Origin: Lachnospiraceae bacterium
GTDB lineage: Bacteria > Bacillota > Clostridia > Lachnospirales > Lachnospiraceae
NCBI GenBank assembly: GCA_017476665.1
Contig: JAFUZJ010000036.1
Span: 1-34,742 of the forward strand
DNA length: 34,742 nt
Direction of reading: 5' to 3'
Shown here: one piece after another, positions 20,807 through 28,244 of the stretch
Position numbering within the stretch: position 1 is the stretch's first letter
How the letters are laid out: the number at the start of each line of letters is the position of its first letter
Notes under the pieces: model-generated
The model's database searches: none
What the model saw: only the letters and a program-made list of their open reading frames with translations
What the model was told of the DNA's origin: nothing
Translations under genes and position numbers: made by a program

Positions 20807-22492
20807 TTATTTTGCCTGCGCGATCTGCCTGATTGCCATATGCCTGGAGATATTATAAGTCCTGATGCCAAAATTCTCCGTCGCCTGCTGCAGATAAAGC
20901 AGATAATAATATCCGAATCCCTCTTTGTCGGATTTACTGTATCCGTTTCTACGCAGTTCTTCTGTAAAGCGCCCCTGCTCCCGCAGACGTTCAGCCGAAT
21001 GTTCCTTCAAATTTTCCACCCCCGGAACCGGCACGACCTCAAAATCATACCCCAGGTCCTTCAGATAGGGAATCAGCACCGGCGCCGCATCCGCATTTAA
21101 ATTGCTCAGATAACGGTAATCATTGTTCTCGCTCCGCACATTCACATACGCAATGATGAGATCCGGATGGCTGAAGGATAACACCAGATAGAGTACGGTC
21201 ACCACCGCCACACTGTACTTAAACAGCGGGAATCTCTCCCGATAGATGCTCGCGATCACGCCAAAAAACAGTACGAATAACAGTGCCAGCGCCCACAGAA
21301 CCAGTATCCGCAAAAAAGTCAGATAATAAAACCGGATATAGAGAACCATACGCAGTGCACTGGAAGCGATCATGACAAAAGTACAGAGTGACATAATTGT
21401 CAAAACCCCTTTTAACACTTTGCTCTCCTTAAAAAAGCTCATGCATACCAGCACTATGATCAGATTCAAAATACTCACCGCCAGCAACTGGAAAAATCCT
21501 TCTCTGGCATATTCCGCATAGGTATATCCATCGGGAAGCTGCAATTTTCCCAGGAAAAGCCCGAAGATCTGGATTCCGGAAAACAGGACATACACCACGG
21601 ACAGTAGTCCTGTGATCGTAATGGCCAACACCGGCTCCCCATGTCTGTGATCTTTCACCTCTTCGCTCAAAGTATGTTTGCAAAGATAGGAGAGCAACAG
21701 ATACGCCGCAAAAAATAGAAACAGCACCCGACAGATGATCTCAAACAGATTTTCCAGATTAACCCAGGACAGAACCTGATCCGTCAACTGCCTGAAGAAT
21801 GCATCCGCGCTGGCCAAAAGCGCGATCACAACCACCAGCAGAGGCACCGCCAACACGGCTCCGAGCAAAGCATATCCCACCGTCCTGTTGCCCTTGCCTC
21901 TCTGCTTCATATAACAGACCGCATCCTGAAACGGTCTTGCCAGTTCCCCGATGGACGCAAACATCATCAGAAAGATACTGCCCAGATATTTCCCCAGCTT
22001 CCACTGCGCCGTGTCATAAAACTGCTTGAGCAGCAGACTCATCATCAGCAGGAAGATCCCCGTCTTGTTGAACCCGATGATCCTTGCGTCGTCAGTGCAG
22101 AAAGTGGAAACCGAAAGCAGTATCATCCCCGTCATATAGAAGCCGCTTCCTTTTTTCAAGGTAAGCCCCAGTTTTGATAAAGAGAAGCACAAATACAAGA
22201 GGCTTGCGGCTATGAAAAAAGGGAAGGTGACACCCGAACCGTTCCGGAACATGCAAAAGGCATAAAACAATGCATATAGGAAGGTCACCGGCCCAAAGAA
22301 GCCGAAATTTTCCTTCATGCGCCTGGTCGCCTCCGTATCCTCCTTTACAGGGTTTGCCGGCGTCGGCACGATATACGGACCTCCGCTGTTTGATACGCCT
22401 TGACCCGAAAAACGTTGCTGTTCATAATGTATACTCTCGCTATTTTGTGACATTTGTGTCATATTTTGAGCCGCACTTGTTTCTCCATTCAT
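20807..22492 (-). CDS. DUF4173 multi-pass membrane protein
   Basis: The 561-residue product begins with a polar, Ser/Gln/Asn-rich N-terminus of about 60 residues, then about ten membrane spans, and ends in a soluble region of about 110 residues. Motifs LASADAFFRQL and LPDGYTYAEYAREGFFQLL are those I associate with DUF4173 proteins, common in Firmicutes and of unknown function. I start at MNGETS because AAGGG lies 8 nt upstream; a GTG seven codons earlier has no site at the right distance. It opens the three-gene membrane operon. Family likely; biochemical role unknown. Confidence 0.82.
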   Translation of the reverse strand: MNGETSAAQNMTQMSQNSESIHYEQQRFSGQGVSNSGGPYIVPTPANPVKEDTEATRRMKENFGFFGPVTFLYALFYAFCMFRNGSGVTFPFFIAASLLYLCFSLSKLGLTLKKGSGFYMTGMILLSVSTFCTDDARIIGFNKTGIFLLMMSLLLKQFYDTAQWKLGKYLGSIFLMMFASIGELARPFQDAVCYMKQRGKGNRTVGYALLGAVLAVPLLVVVIALLASADAFFRQLTDQVLSWVNLENLFEIICRVLFLFFAAYLLLSYLCKHTLSEEVKDHRHGEPVLAITITGLLSVVYVLFSGIQIFGLFLGKLQLPDGYTYAEYAREGFFQLLAVSILNLIIVLVCMSFFKESKVLKGVLTIMSLCTFVMIASSALRMVLYIRFYYLTFLRILVLWALALLFVLFFGVIASIYRERFPLFKYSVAVVTVLYLVLSFSHPDLIIAYVNVRSENNDYRYLSNLNADAAPVLIPYLKDLGYDFEVVPVPGVENLKEHSAERLREQGRFTEELRRNGYSKSDKEGFGYYYLLYLQQATENFGIRTYNISRHMAIRQIAQAK

Positions 22493-22585
22493 CTTTTCTA
22501 CCCTTATTTTCACTATTCTTTTTTAAATTTTTTCCTTTTTACAAAAGTGTTTCTATAAGTACAAACTTGAATTTGCATATCAGAA

Positions 22586-23221
22586 TTACCACATTGATAC
22601 TTCTCTGTGATATAAAACAAAATAACATAACAAAGTACTCAATATTAAGGATATCACATAGATTGCTTTGTTTTTCGTTCGCTTATAAAACAATATCCCA
22701 AAACCACCAATCCCCACACTGTTCATCAATAATTGGAACAGGAAAGTGTGATACTTTGAAAAATATAGAGAGATTGCTATTGTTTCCGCAACCAAAGCGC
22801 CTACCGGCAAAGAATATAATATGGAACTGATATTATTGTTCTTATTCCAGTAATACAGGATAAAAGCCGCCACCCCACAAGGGATAGAAAGGACAGTATA
22901 CATCACAAATAAAGAGGTACGGAATCCGCCAGAAAACAAGGGGATAAATATACCTAATATCGCTTGTAAGCCATAAAAGCTCAAAGTCATCCCAAACATA
23001 TATAAAAATGAGCTAATTCCCGCACATACATTCGATGAACTCAACAATACAATGACAGTATTTGTAATAATCCAAAATCCGAATAGTGTTTGAATTGATG
23101 AAAAACTCCACACTGTGTCTGCCGGGAAATAGTCTAATAACCTACAAATACAACCTATCAGTATACCAATACAAAAGATTTTCACATAGGATTTCAAGGT
23201 ATGTTCACGTCTTTTATTCAT
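22586..23221 (-). CDS. Hypothetical six-span membrane protein
   Basis: The 211-residue product is almost wholly hydrophobic with about six spans and a basic N-terminus (MNKRREHTLKSY). The last loops hold KRTKNK and end YHREVSMW. No family recognised. GAGGAG lies 7-8 nt before the ATG. It is more AT-rich than the kinase and Clp genes. It stands alone: 93 nt to the DUF4173 gene start and 196 nt from the small membrane gene upstream. In that 196-nt gap (23222-23417) I see no clear promoter, terminator or RNA gene. Confidence 0.75.
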   Translation of the reverse strand: MNKRREHTLKSYVKIFCIGILIGCICRLLDYFPADTVWSFSSIQTLFGFWIITNTVIVLLSSSNVCAGISSFLYMFGMTLSFYGLQAILGIFIPLFSGGFRTSLFVMYTVLSIPCGVAAFILYYWNKNNNISSILYSLPVGALVAETIAISLYFSKYHTFLFQLLMNSVGIGGFGILFYKRTKNKAIYVISLILSTLLCYFVLYHREVSMW

Positions 23222-23417
23222 AACGATTTCTCCTCATTAAATCCCGATTTGTTATTCTGGCAACACAAATGTAAAAAGGAACAAAATTTTTTGAAAAAGT
23301 ATCTATCCGACCGAAATTTATCCCATTGGAAATGTAATCCATAAATATCCCGGAACCACAATACCCAACACCTCAATAACCGATAAAAATGCTCCGATTA
23401 CTTTGCATACTCCCGTT

Positions 23418-23633
23418 TTAATTTGGCACAGGTCCCAAACCTGACAGCCCTATTAGGAAAAACGCTCCAAAGATCAGTATCACAATTCCAACTCCAACCC
23501 CTCCGACAATCAATAAGATATCATATGTACGGGACTTGACGGAACGAAGCGCGAAATACGCAATAAAAGCGCCCACCCCTACCGTTCCCGCCAGAACCGG
23601 CAGAAACGCAATTGTCAGATAAATAATTCCCAT
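23418..23633 (-). CDS. Hypothetical small two-span membrane protein
   Basis: The 71-residue product has two hydrophobic helices (about 3-27 and 38-64) with a basic loop (RSVKSRTYD) between them and an end LGPVPN. Its ATG overlaps the TGA of the XRE gene (TGATG), so translation is coupled; a GTG one codon earlier is also possible. It closes the DUF2975-XRE operon. Two-span proteins after such regulators are frequent in Clostridia, but I cannot assign a function. Confidence 0.65.
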   Translation of the reverse strand: MGIIYLTIAFLPVLAGTVGVGAFIAYFALRSVKSRTYDILLIVGGVGVGIVILIFGAFFLIGLSGLGPVPN

Positions 23634-23914
23634 CACATACCACCCCCTGTATTGTCTTCTCCATTTCCACCGACATGATCTCTCGCATAGGTTTCGGCAT
23701 TTTCTTCCTCATCAGGCACATATTCCAGGATATCCCCCGGCTGACAGTTCAAAGCCTTGCAGATAGACTCCAGGGTGGAAAACCGCACCGCTTTCGCCTT
23801 ATTATTTTTTAAGATTGACAGATTTGCGAGAGTGATATCTACTTCTCCGGCCAACTCCGTGAGCCCCTTCTTCCTCTTCGCCATCATCACATCCAGATTT
23901 ACTACGATTGCCAT
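23633..23914 (-). CDS. XRE-family regulator (YozG-like) of the DUF2975 module
   Basis: The 93-residue product begins with a YozG-like Cro/C1-type HTH (residues 1-66: MAIVVNLDVMMAKRKKGLTE, then TLANLSILKNNKAKAVRFST and ICKALNCQPGDILEYVP) and ends in an acidic, Gly-rich tail. YozG-like regulators are regularly found beside DUF2975 membrane proteins, as here, 57 nt downstream of one. GAGG lies 9 nt before the ATG. It probably represses the operon; a 6-bp inverted repeat upstream of the promoter (24533-24549) is a possible site. Family call firm. Confidence 0.9.
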   Translation of the reverse strand: MAIVVNLDVMMAKRKKGLTELAGEVDITLANLSILKNNKAKAVRFSTLESICKALNCQPGDILEYVPDEEENAETYARDHVGGNGEDNTGGGM

Positions 23915-23971
23915 TTATCTCAACCTCGCTGTCTTTAAACTCATTGACTCAAAATGCTTCCCGCCAACTTC

Positions 23972-24475
23972 TCAGATTGTCAGATCGTTCTCCTCCTTGT
24001 AGCGGACGGCCTCCTCGAACACCAGCGCCAGCACCTTGCTGAACAGCCCGGCGATCACAAAGACCAAAATGATCACCAACATAGCCGTAGTGAGATATAC
24101 TATCGAGCGCACCACTGACATCAATGCGATGAAGAAACTCCAGTTACCCATTTTACGCAAACTGATCACATTCTCTATCACAAAGCAATCCTGCGCCAAC
24201 ACCGTCTTAAATATTCTCCTCAGTTCCCGGATCAAGACTAACGCCGCGATCCCCAGAACAAAATAGATGATCACGGTTTCCTCATAATGCTCCACTGCCG
24301 GTTCATAAAACTGACCGATCCACTTGACAGAAAACGGCAGGCTCACCGTCACCAATATGCCGGAATAAAACATAAAGTCCAACAGATACTTGGTCCATTT
24401 TGTCAAAAATAATTTTTGCCGCATGATATCATCTAAATCCTTATTTGAATTATTTTGTTTCTTATCTGTAGCCAT
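23972..24475 (-). CDS. DUF2975 membrane protein
   Basis: The 167-residue product has a polar N-terminus of about 25 residues and four spans (about 32-52, 65-84, 112-130 and 132-155). The loop RELRRIFKTVLAQDCFVIEN, with the F-V-x-E-N-V pattern before the third span, is typical of DUF2975. The function of the family is unknown; it nearly always travels with a small XRE regulator, as it does here. AAGGAGG lies 8 nt before the ATG. It is the first gene of the three-gene module and is driven by the strong promoter at 24498-24525. Confidence 0.88.
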   Translation of the reverse strand: MATDKKQNNSNKDLDDIMRQKLFLTKWTKYLLDFMFYSGILVTVSLPFSVKWIGQFYEPAVEHYEETVIIYFVLGIAALVLIRELRRIFKTVLAQDCFVIENVISLRKMGNWSFFIALMSVVRSIVYLTTAMLVIILVFVIAGLFSKVLALVFEEAVRYKEENDLTI

Positions 24476-24497
24476 TTATTTTGCCTCCTTTTTTCCC

Positions 24498-24525
24498 ATT
24501 ATAGCGCGTAGTTTTTGTTTGTCAA
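24498..24525 (-). promoter_or_regulatory. Consensus promoter of the DUF2975 module
   Basis: On the minus strand a perfect TTGACA (24525-24520), 16 nt, and a perfect TATAAT (24503-24498). Upstream is an A/T-rich stretch with the inverted repeat TTATTG-TTTTT-CAATAA (24533-24549), a possible regulator site or UP element. Confidence 0.85.
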
Positions 24526-24566
24526 TATATTTTTATTGTTTTTCAATAAATTTATGTTTTTTCACA

Positions 24567-24592
24567 ATAAAAGAGCCGGATTACTCCGACTC
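24567..24592 (-). terminator. Intrinsic terminator after the DUF1848 gene
   Basis: On the minus strand GAGTCGGA-GTAA-TCCGGCTC forms an 8-bp stem with one mismatch and a 4-nt loop, followed by TTTTATT. It lies 24 nt after the stop codon at 24617. Confidence 0.85.
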
Positions 24593-24616
24593 GTAATGTG
24601 AATTTTTAAACGACTC

Positions 24617-25561
24617 TTACAGCTCCAATGTCAGCTGTCCGGGCATATCCGCCCGATTGATCCAGCTTTTCTGCTCCGCCTCATGCACCACGTCCTCCGG
24701 TCTGCTGCCGCCGATGAGAAACGGAGATTTCGGATCATGTTTGGCATAATTTCTGCGCACCGTCTCCTGATCGTAGTTGGCATAGCAGTACCTACACCCA
24801 TGCAGACAGGTATTGTATGCTCCGATGTCTCCGCCCAGAAAGCAGGCACATTCCTTGCGCAAGGGTGTCTTCGCCGGGATCCGTAATGTGCGGTGTAAGG
24901 CAGTCTCATAGGTTTTCACCGTCATGCACCCGCTGCAGTCCGCCCCGAACTGTGCCAGCTCATTTCCCTCCCCGCAGGGTCTGAGCGTCATGCCGTGCAT
25001 TTTTGCGATCCGCGCCATACGTTCTCCCAGATACAGCCTGTCTTCCCTCGCGACCTGCACCGCCTCCGGAAAATTTTTGCGCACCTTCTGATAAAGATCA
25101 ATAAAACTAATGACGCAGGTTCCGGTATATCCTTCCAGTGCCTCCGCCATTCGCTCAAATTGTTCCAAATGATATTCTTTGGTGTAAGTTTCATTCAAAA
25201 AGATCGGATCATACCGCCATCCCATAGAATCCGCGCCTGCCGCCTCCGAGATCCGCCTGAAATCTTCGATCACCTTCATCTTGTCCGGCACCAGAGGCTC
25301 TATGTCTCTGCCGTAAGGCGTGATCGTTACAAACCAATACATGCCATAGGCCTTCAACAGGTCCATATACGGCAGCATCGGTCCGGGATTCTTACTGCAG
25401 AACCCGATCAGATCCACCACAGCCGGATCCAATACATAGCGCGTCACCTGTATCGGATGATAAGGGTTCCGCACCATGACGAAACCCTCCTTTAACCGAT
25501 TGGCAAACCATTCCGCATAAAAAGCCGGTATATCCGTCCGCATTCCCGTCTGTATGATCAT
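24617..25561 (-). CDS. DUF1848 protein, radical-SAM-like C-terminal cysteine cluster
   Basis: The 314-residue product fits DUF1848: it opens MIIQTGMRTDIPAFYAEWF, has VTITPYG and a DPIFLNETYT region, and ends in a cysteine-rich part. Cys252, Cys256 and Cys259 (CLHGCRYCY) form a CX3CX2C motif as in radical SAM enzymes, placed near the C-terminus rather than the N-terminus. More cysteines (CSGC; ECACF) lie just before. An iron-sulfur cluster is expected; chemistry and substrate are not known. I start at the ATG that matches the family beginning, at the stop of the cupin gene; the ribosome site is weak, so expression may depend on coupling. Third gene of tatD-cupin-DUF1848, ending at a terminator. 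Confidence 0.88.
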   Translation of the reverse strand: MIIQTGMRTDIPAFYAEWFANRLKEGFVMVRNPYHPIQVTRYVLDPAVVDLIGFCSKNPGPMLPYMDLLKAYGMYWFVTITPYGRDIEPLVPDKMKVIEDFRRISEAAGADSMGWRYDPIFLNETYTKEYHLEQFERMAEALEGYTGTCVISFIDLYQKVRKNFPEAVQVAREDRLYLGERMARIAKMHGMTLRPCGEGNELAQFGADCSGCMTVKTYETALHRTLRIPAKTPLRKECACFLGGDIGAYNTCLHGCRYCYANYDQETVRRNYAKHDPKSPFLIGGSRPEDVVHEAEQKSWINRADMPGQLTLEL

Positions 25562-25562
25562 A

Positions 25563-25883
25563 TTACAAAAATTCATCCCTCTTTGGATTGAACACATCCA
25601 CCAGTTTCCCCGCCTCCAGACACTTCACGCCATGCATGGAATTGGAAGGCATAAACACACTGTCACCCTTGTTCACCACCTGGCTCTCGCCGTCGATCGT
25701 AAAGCAGAAACTGCCTTCCGCAATATAGGTGATCTGCTCATGGGGATGCTTGTGCATATTGCCCTCCGCGCCCTTCTCAAAAGTGATCTCACACATCATG
25801 AGCTTGTCGGAATAACACATCACCCGTCTGGTCACGCCGGGTTCACAAGGAGTTACTTTGCATTCTTCATTTTTGACAAACAT
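25563..25883 (-). CDS. Cupin-domain protein
   Basis: The 106-residue product is a single small cupin. The first cupin motif is seen in GNMHKHPHEQITYIAEGSF (His pair, Gln/Glu and the Gly turn), and the second in GDSVFMPSNSMHGV with its His. These residues bind a divalent metal. Single-domain cupins range from sugar isomerases to dioxygenases and sensors, so no reaction can be given. It lies 37 nt after tatD and abuts the DUF1848 gene, and is likely cotranscribed with both. Fold firm; function open. Confidence 0.9.
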   Translation of the reverse strand: MFVKNEECKVTPCEPGVTRRVMCYSDKLMMCEITFEKGAEGNMHKHPHEQITYIAEGSFCFTIDGESQVVNKGDSVFMPSNSMHGVKCLEAGKLVDVFNPKRDEFL

Positions 25884-25920
25884 ACTTTGCCTCCTTCTTA
25901 ACAGTACGCTTACTGCATCC

Positions 25921-26703
25921 TTACTCTTTCATTCTATACAGATCATGGGAATTTGTCCATGCCTGTTTTCGCACTTCCTCCTCGGAAATCCCCTTGATCT
26001 GCGCCAACTCCCTCACCACATAGGGAATATAAAGGGAACAATTCCGCTTTCCGCGAAACGGCACCGGCGCCAGATAGGGACAATCCGTTTCCAACACGAT
26101 CCGGTCCATGGGGATATATTCCACCGCTTCTTTCAGCTTCTTGGCGTTTTTAAAGGTCAGCACACCGCCGATGCCGAAATAAAATCCCATATTCAAAAAC
26201 GACCGCGCCGTCTCCTTCGTATAGGAATAACAGTGGATCACACCGCCAATCTCCTCCGCTTTCGCCGCAGTCATCAGATCCACCGTGTCCTTAGCCGCAT
26301 CTCTGGAATGGATCACCACCGGCAGCCTGATTTCCCTGGCCAGGTCTAACTGCCGCAGAAACCATTTCTTCTGAATCTCCCGATCCGGCTCATCCCAATA
26401 ATAATCCAGACCGATCTCCCCTACTGCCACACATTTTTCGCGCTTACAGGCTTCTTTTACCCACTGAAAACGCCCCTCATCCTCTTCCAACTCCGCCGTC
26501 TCGCTGGGGTGAATGCCAATGGCGCCGTAGATATAGTCATACCGCTCCATCAACTCCACCACCTTCTCACAGGAGGCCAGGCTTGCTCCCACATCCACCA
26601 CTTTGGCAATGCCTTCCTTCGGCAGACGGGCAAGCAGATCCTCTCTGTCTTCGTCAAAAGCCTCATCATCATAATGGGCGTGGGTATCAAAAATCTCCGT
26701 CAT
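25921..26703 (-). CDS. TatD-family metal-dependent hydrolase
   Basis: The 260-residue product is a TatD-type TIM-barrel metalloenzyme; E. coli members have DNase activity. Metal ligands are all present: His8 and His10 (DTHAH), Glu96 (GEIGLDYY), His132 (IHSRDA), His157 (HCYS) and Asp207 (ETDCPYLAP). The length matches the family. AGAGGAAG lies before the ATG at normal distance. It is preceded by vapC (47 nt) and followed by the cupin gene. No metG or ksgA neighbour, the common clostridial setting, is in view. Enzyme class firm. Confidence 0.95.
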   Translation of the reverse strand: MTEIFDTHAHYDDEAFDEDREDLLARLPKEGIAKVVDVGASLASCEKVVELMERYDYIYGAIGIHPSETAELEEDEGRFQWVKEACKREKCVAVGEIGLDYYWDEPDREIQKKWFLRQLDLAREIRLPVVIHSRDAAKDTVDLMTAAKAEEIGGVIHCYSYTKETARSFLNMGFYFGIGGVLTFKNAKKLKEAVEYIPMDRIVLETDCPYLAPVPFRGKRNCSLYIPYVVRELAQIKGISEEEVRKQAWTNSHDLYRMKE

Positions 26704-26750
26704 TTCTTCTTCCTCTCCCGTCAGAAACCGTATTGACTGCTTGCGCCATA

Positions 26751-27149
26751 TTAATTACACCAATCTTCTATCTGTAGTCCTTCCACACGCTCAAACTCCC
26801 TTGTATTGTTTGTAACTATAACCAGTCCAAGCGACTTTGCGTGTGCCGCGATCAGATAATCCATAGATCCAATGGGCGTGCCCTTCTTTTCCAGCCCTGC
26901 TCTCACTTTCCCATACTCCCCAGCCGCCTTTCCGTCAAAAGCCAAAACCGGAATATCTGCCAAAAACAATAGCAACGCTAATCTATTCCTCTCTATTGCC
27001 GCACTCTTTTCCACCCCATGACACAGTTCCGCATACGTGATAGATGATATACAGATGTCACCAGGCGCCTGCTCCAAAATATGCTTTAACACATTAGGAA
27101 TCTTTTTGATCACAAAGATACATGTGTTTGTATCCAACATATATTTCAT
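26751..27149 (-). CDS. vapC: VapC-type PIN-domain toxin
   Basis: The 132-residue product is a PIN-domain ribonuclease of the VapC type, the toxin of a type II toxin-antitoxin pair; VapC enzymes cut tRNA or rRNA. Acidic active-site residues are seen: Asp6 (MLDTN), Glu41 (TYAELCHG) and Asp97 (GSMDYLIAAHA); the last part has the usual TNNTREFERVEGL. The ATG overlaps the antitoxin stop by one base (TAATG), ensuring coupled synthesis. Length is normal and no residue is missing, so it should be active. Confidence 0.95.
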   Translation of the reverse strand: MKYMLDTNTCIFVIKKIPNVLKHILEQAPGDICISSITYAELCHGVEKSAAIERNRLALLLFLADIPVLAFDGKAAGEYGKVRAGLEKKGTPIGSMDYLIAAHAKSLGLVIVTNNTREFERVEGLQIEDWCN

Positions 27150-27376
27150 TATAAGAATTCCCTTTCCTGCGCTGTTCCCTGATTTCGCTCTATCATAAAA
27201 TCTTCCGTGAATAAATCAAGACTCTGGAGCATAGGAACCCAATTACTGTTTTTGGGAAACAACATGACTACATCTCCGATCTTATTGACAGAAACCTCTG
27301 TTCCTTCAAACCGGCATTCCTTTGGCAGCCGAACAGCCTGACTTTTCCCATTTTCAAACAACTTTGCAGTCAACAT
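27149..27376 (-). CDS. vapB: VapB-type antitoxin
   Basis: The 75-residue product starts with an AbrB/SpoVT-like swapped-hairpin DNA-binding domain (MLTAKLFENGKSQAVRLPKE, then FEGTEVSVNKIGDVVMLFP). A C-terminal tail (LQSLDLFTEDFMIERNQ) follows and should wrap the toxin. I start at MLTAKLF because AAGGAG lies 9 nt upstream; the frame extends 21 codons further, but that part is promoter. It precedes vapC with a 1-nt overlap. The complex is expected to repress its own promoter through the palindrome at 27407-27428. Confidence 0.93.
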   Translation of the reverse strand: MLTAKLFENGKSQAVRLPKECRFEGTEVSVNKIGDVVMLFPKNSNWVPMLQSLDLFTEDFMIERNQGTAQEREFL

Positions 27377-27406
27377 AATACCATCTCCTTTGTCTATTAT
27401 ATTATA

Positions 27407-27435
27407 AGTATATATCCTAGTATATACTATGTCAA
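27407..27435 (-). promoter_or_regulatory. vapBC promoter with operator between -35 and -10
   Basis: On the minus strand TTGACA (27435-27430), 17 nt, TATACT (27412-27407). A perfect inverted repeat with 8-bp arms, AGTATATA-TCCTAG-TATATACT (27407-27428), fills the spacer and the -10. A VapBC complex bound here would block RNA polymerase. Confidence 0.8.
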
Positions 27436-27524
27436 GCAAACCTATTCCAGCTTAGTGTCCGACTCACAACCGAAAAAAAAAGAACCGTCCCCCGGGCTCA
27501 CACGTCCCGAAAAACAGTCCTTCG

Positions 27525-27597
27525 TGCGTCATCAGGGGCTCGAACCCTGGACACCCTGATTAAGAGTCAGGTGCTCTACCAACTGAGCTAATGACGC
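27525..27597 (-). tRNA. tRNA-Lys (anticodon CUU)
   Basis: Complete cloverleaf on the minus strand: acceptor GCGTCAT/ATGACGC, D-arm GCTC..GAGC, anticodon arm CCTGA-CTCTTAA-TCAGG with anticodon CTT, T-arm CAGGG-TTCGAGC-CCCTG, discriminator A. CCA is not encoded. It decodes AAG. Confidence 0.97.
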
Positions 27598-27638
27598 ATT
27601 TATTGGTATTACTGTGTTTGTTCCCAAGCACAAATGAA

Positions 27639-27667
27639 ATTATAATATATAGTTTTCCCAAATGCAA
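27639..27667 (-). promoter_or_regulatory. Promoter of tRNA-Lys
   Basis: On the minus strand TTGCAT (27667-27662), 17 nt, a perfect TATAAT (27644-27639), placing the start about 35 nt before the mature tRNA. Confidence 0.7.
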
Positions 27668-27721
27668 GCTTTTTTTTCCATTTTTTTAATACTTTTTTAT
27701 TATTTGTCACAAAAGCCTCAA

Positions 27722-28225
27722 TTATTCAGCGGAAACAACGTTTTTTCGGCATTTATCACAATAACCGTAAAGCTCTACCTTATGTCCCACCACGGTAAAA
27801 CCGCTTAACTCATCTTCTTCCGCATCGCCATGCTCTCCGTGACGGTGTCCGAAGTGTCCGAAATTAAAAGGGCAGCTGTGCAGCGGAATCCTCTTGTGGC
27901 ATTCCAGGCAGACCGCATAATGCGTATGTCCGCCCCGCTCCAATTCATAGACCACCGTATCCTCTCCCATCCAGGTCGTACCGCTGACCAGATGGTTCTC
28001 CTCAAACGTCGCAAGGATTCGGTAAATCGTGGAAAGCGCAAAATTCTCCTGCCCCGCCTGCTCCATGACCTGCAGATAAATCTGCTGGGCGGACAGAGGC
28101 TCACTCGCCCGCTCCAACACCTGATAAACATATTTTCTCTGTTTTGTCCACTTGATCCCCTTCGGGTATTGCGGCTCGGCACACTCCGCTCCGTACCACT
28201 CCGGCTTCCATTTTTCCGATTCCAT
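27722..28225 (-). CDS. Fur-family metal-responsive regulator with His-rich insertion
   Basis: The 167-residue product is a Fur/Zur-family repressor. A winged helix spans about 25-95 (TKQRKYVYQVLERA; LSTIYRILATFEENHLV). The dimer domain has Cys106-x2-Cys109 and Cys156-x2-Cys159, the structural zinc site, and metal-ligand His100 and His102. Between them lies an unusual His/Asp/Glu-rich insertion (about 118-138, FNFGHFGHRHGEHGDAEEDE). It lies 19 nt downstream of a His-rich metal exporter, whose promoter carries a 41-bp inverted repeat with a Fur-like core, so it most likely controls that operon. Zinc sensing is plausible from gene content, but iron or manganese cannot be excluded. Confidence 0.93.
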   Translation of the reverse strand: MESEKWKPEWYGAECAEPQYPKGIKWTKQRKYVYQVLERASEPLSAQQIYLQVMEQAGQENFALSTIYRILATFEENHLVSGTTWMGEDTVVYELERGGHTHYAVCLECHKRIPLHSCPFNFGHFGHRHGEHGDAEEDELSGFTVVGHKVELYGYCDKCRKNVVSAE

Positions 28226-28244
28226 ATCTATACTCCCGCACTTA

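Noticed and set aside
27466-27500. GAACCGTCCCC run after tRNA-Lys as an insertion-sequence end
   Set aside because: The motif recalls repeats tied to REP-type transposases in Firmicutes, but only one short copy is present, with no partner repeat or transposase. The T9 run on the minus strand could help terminate the tRNA, but the stem is poor.
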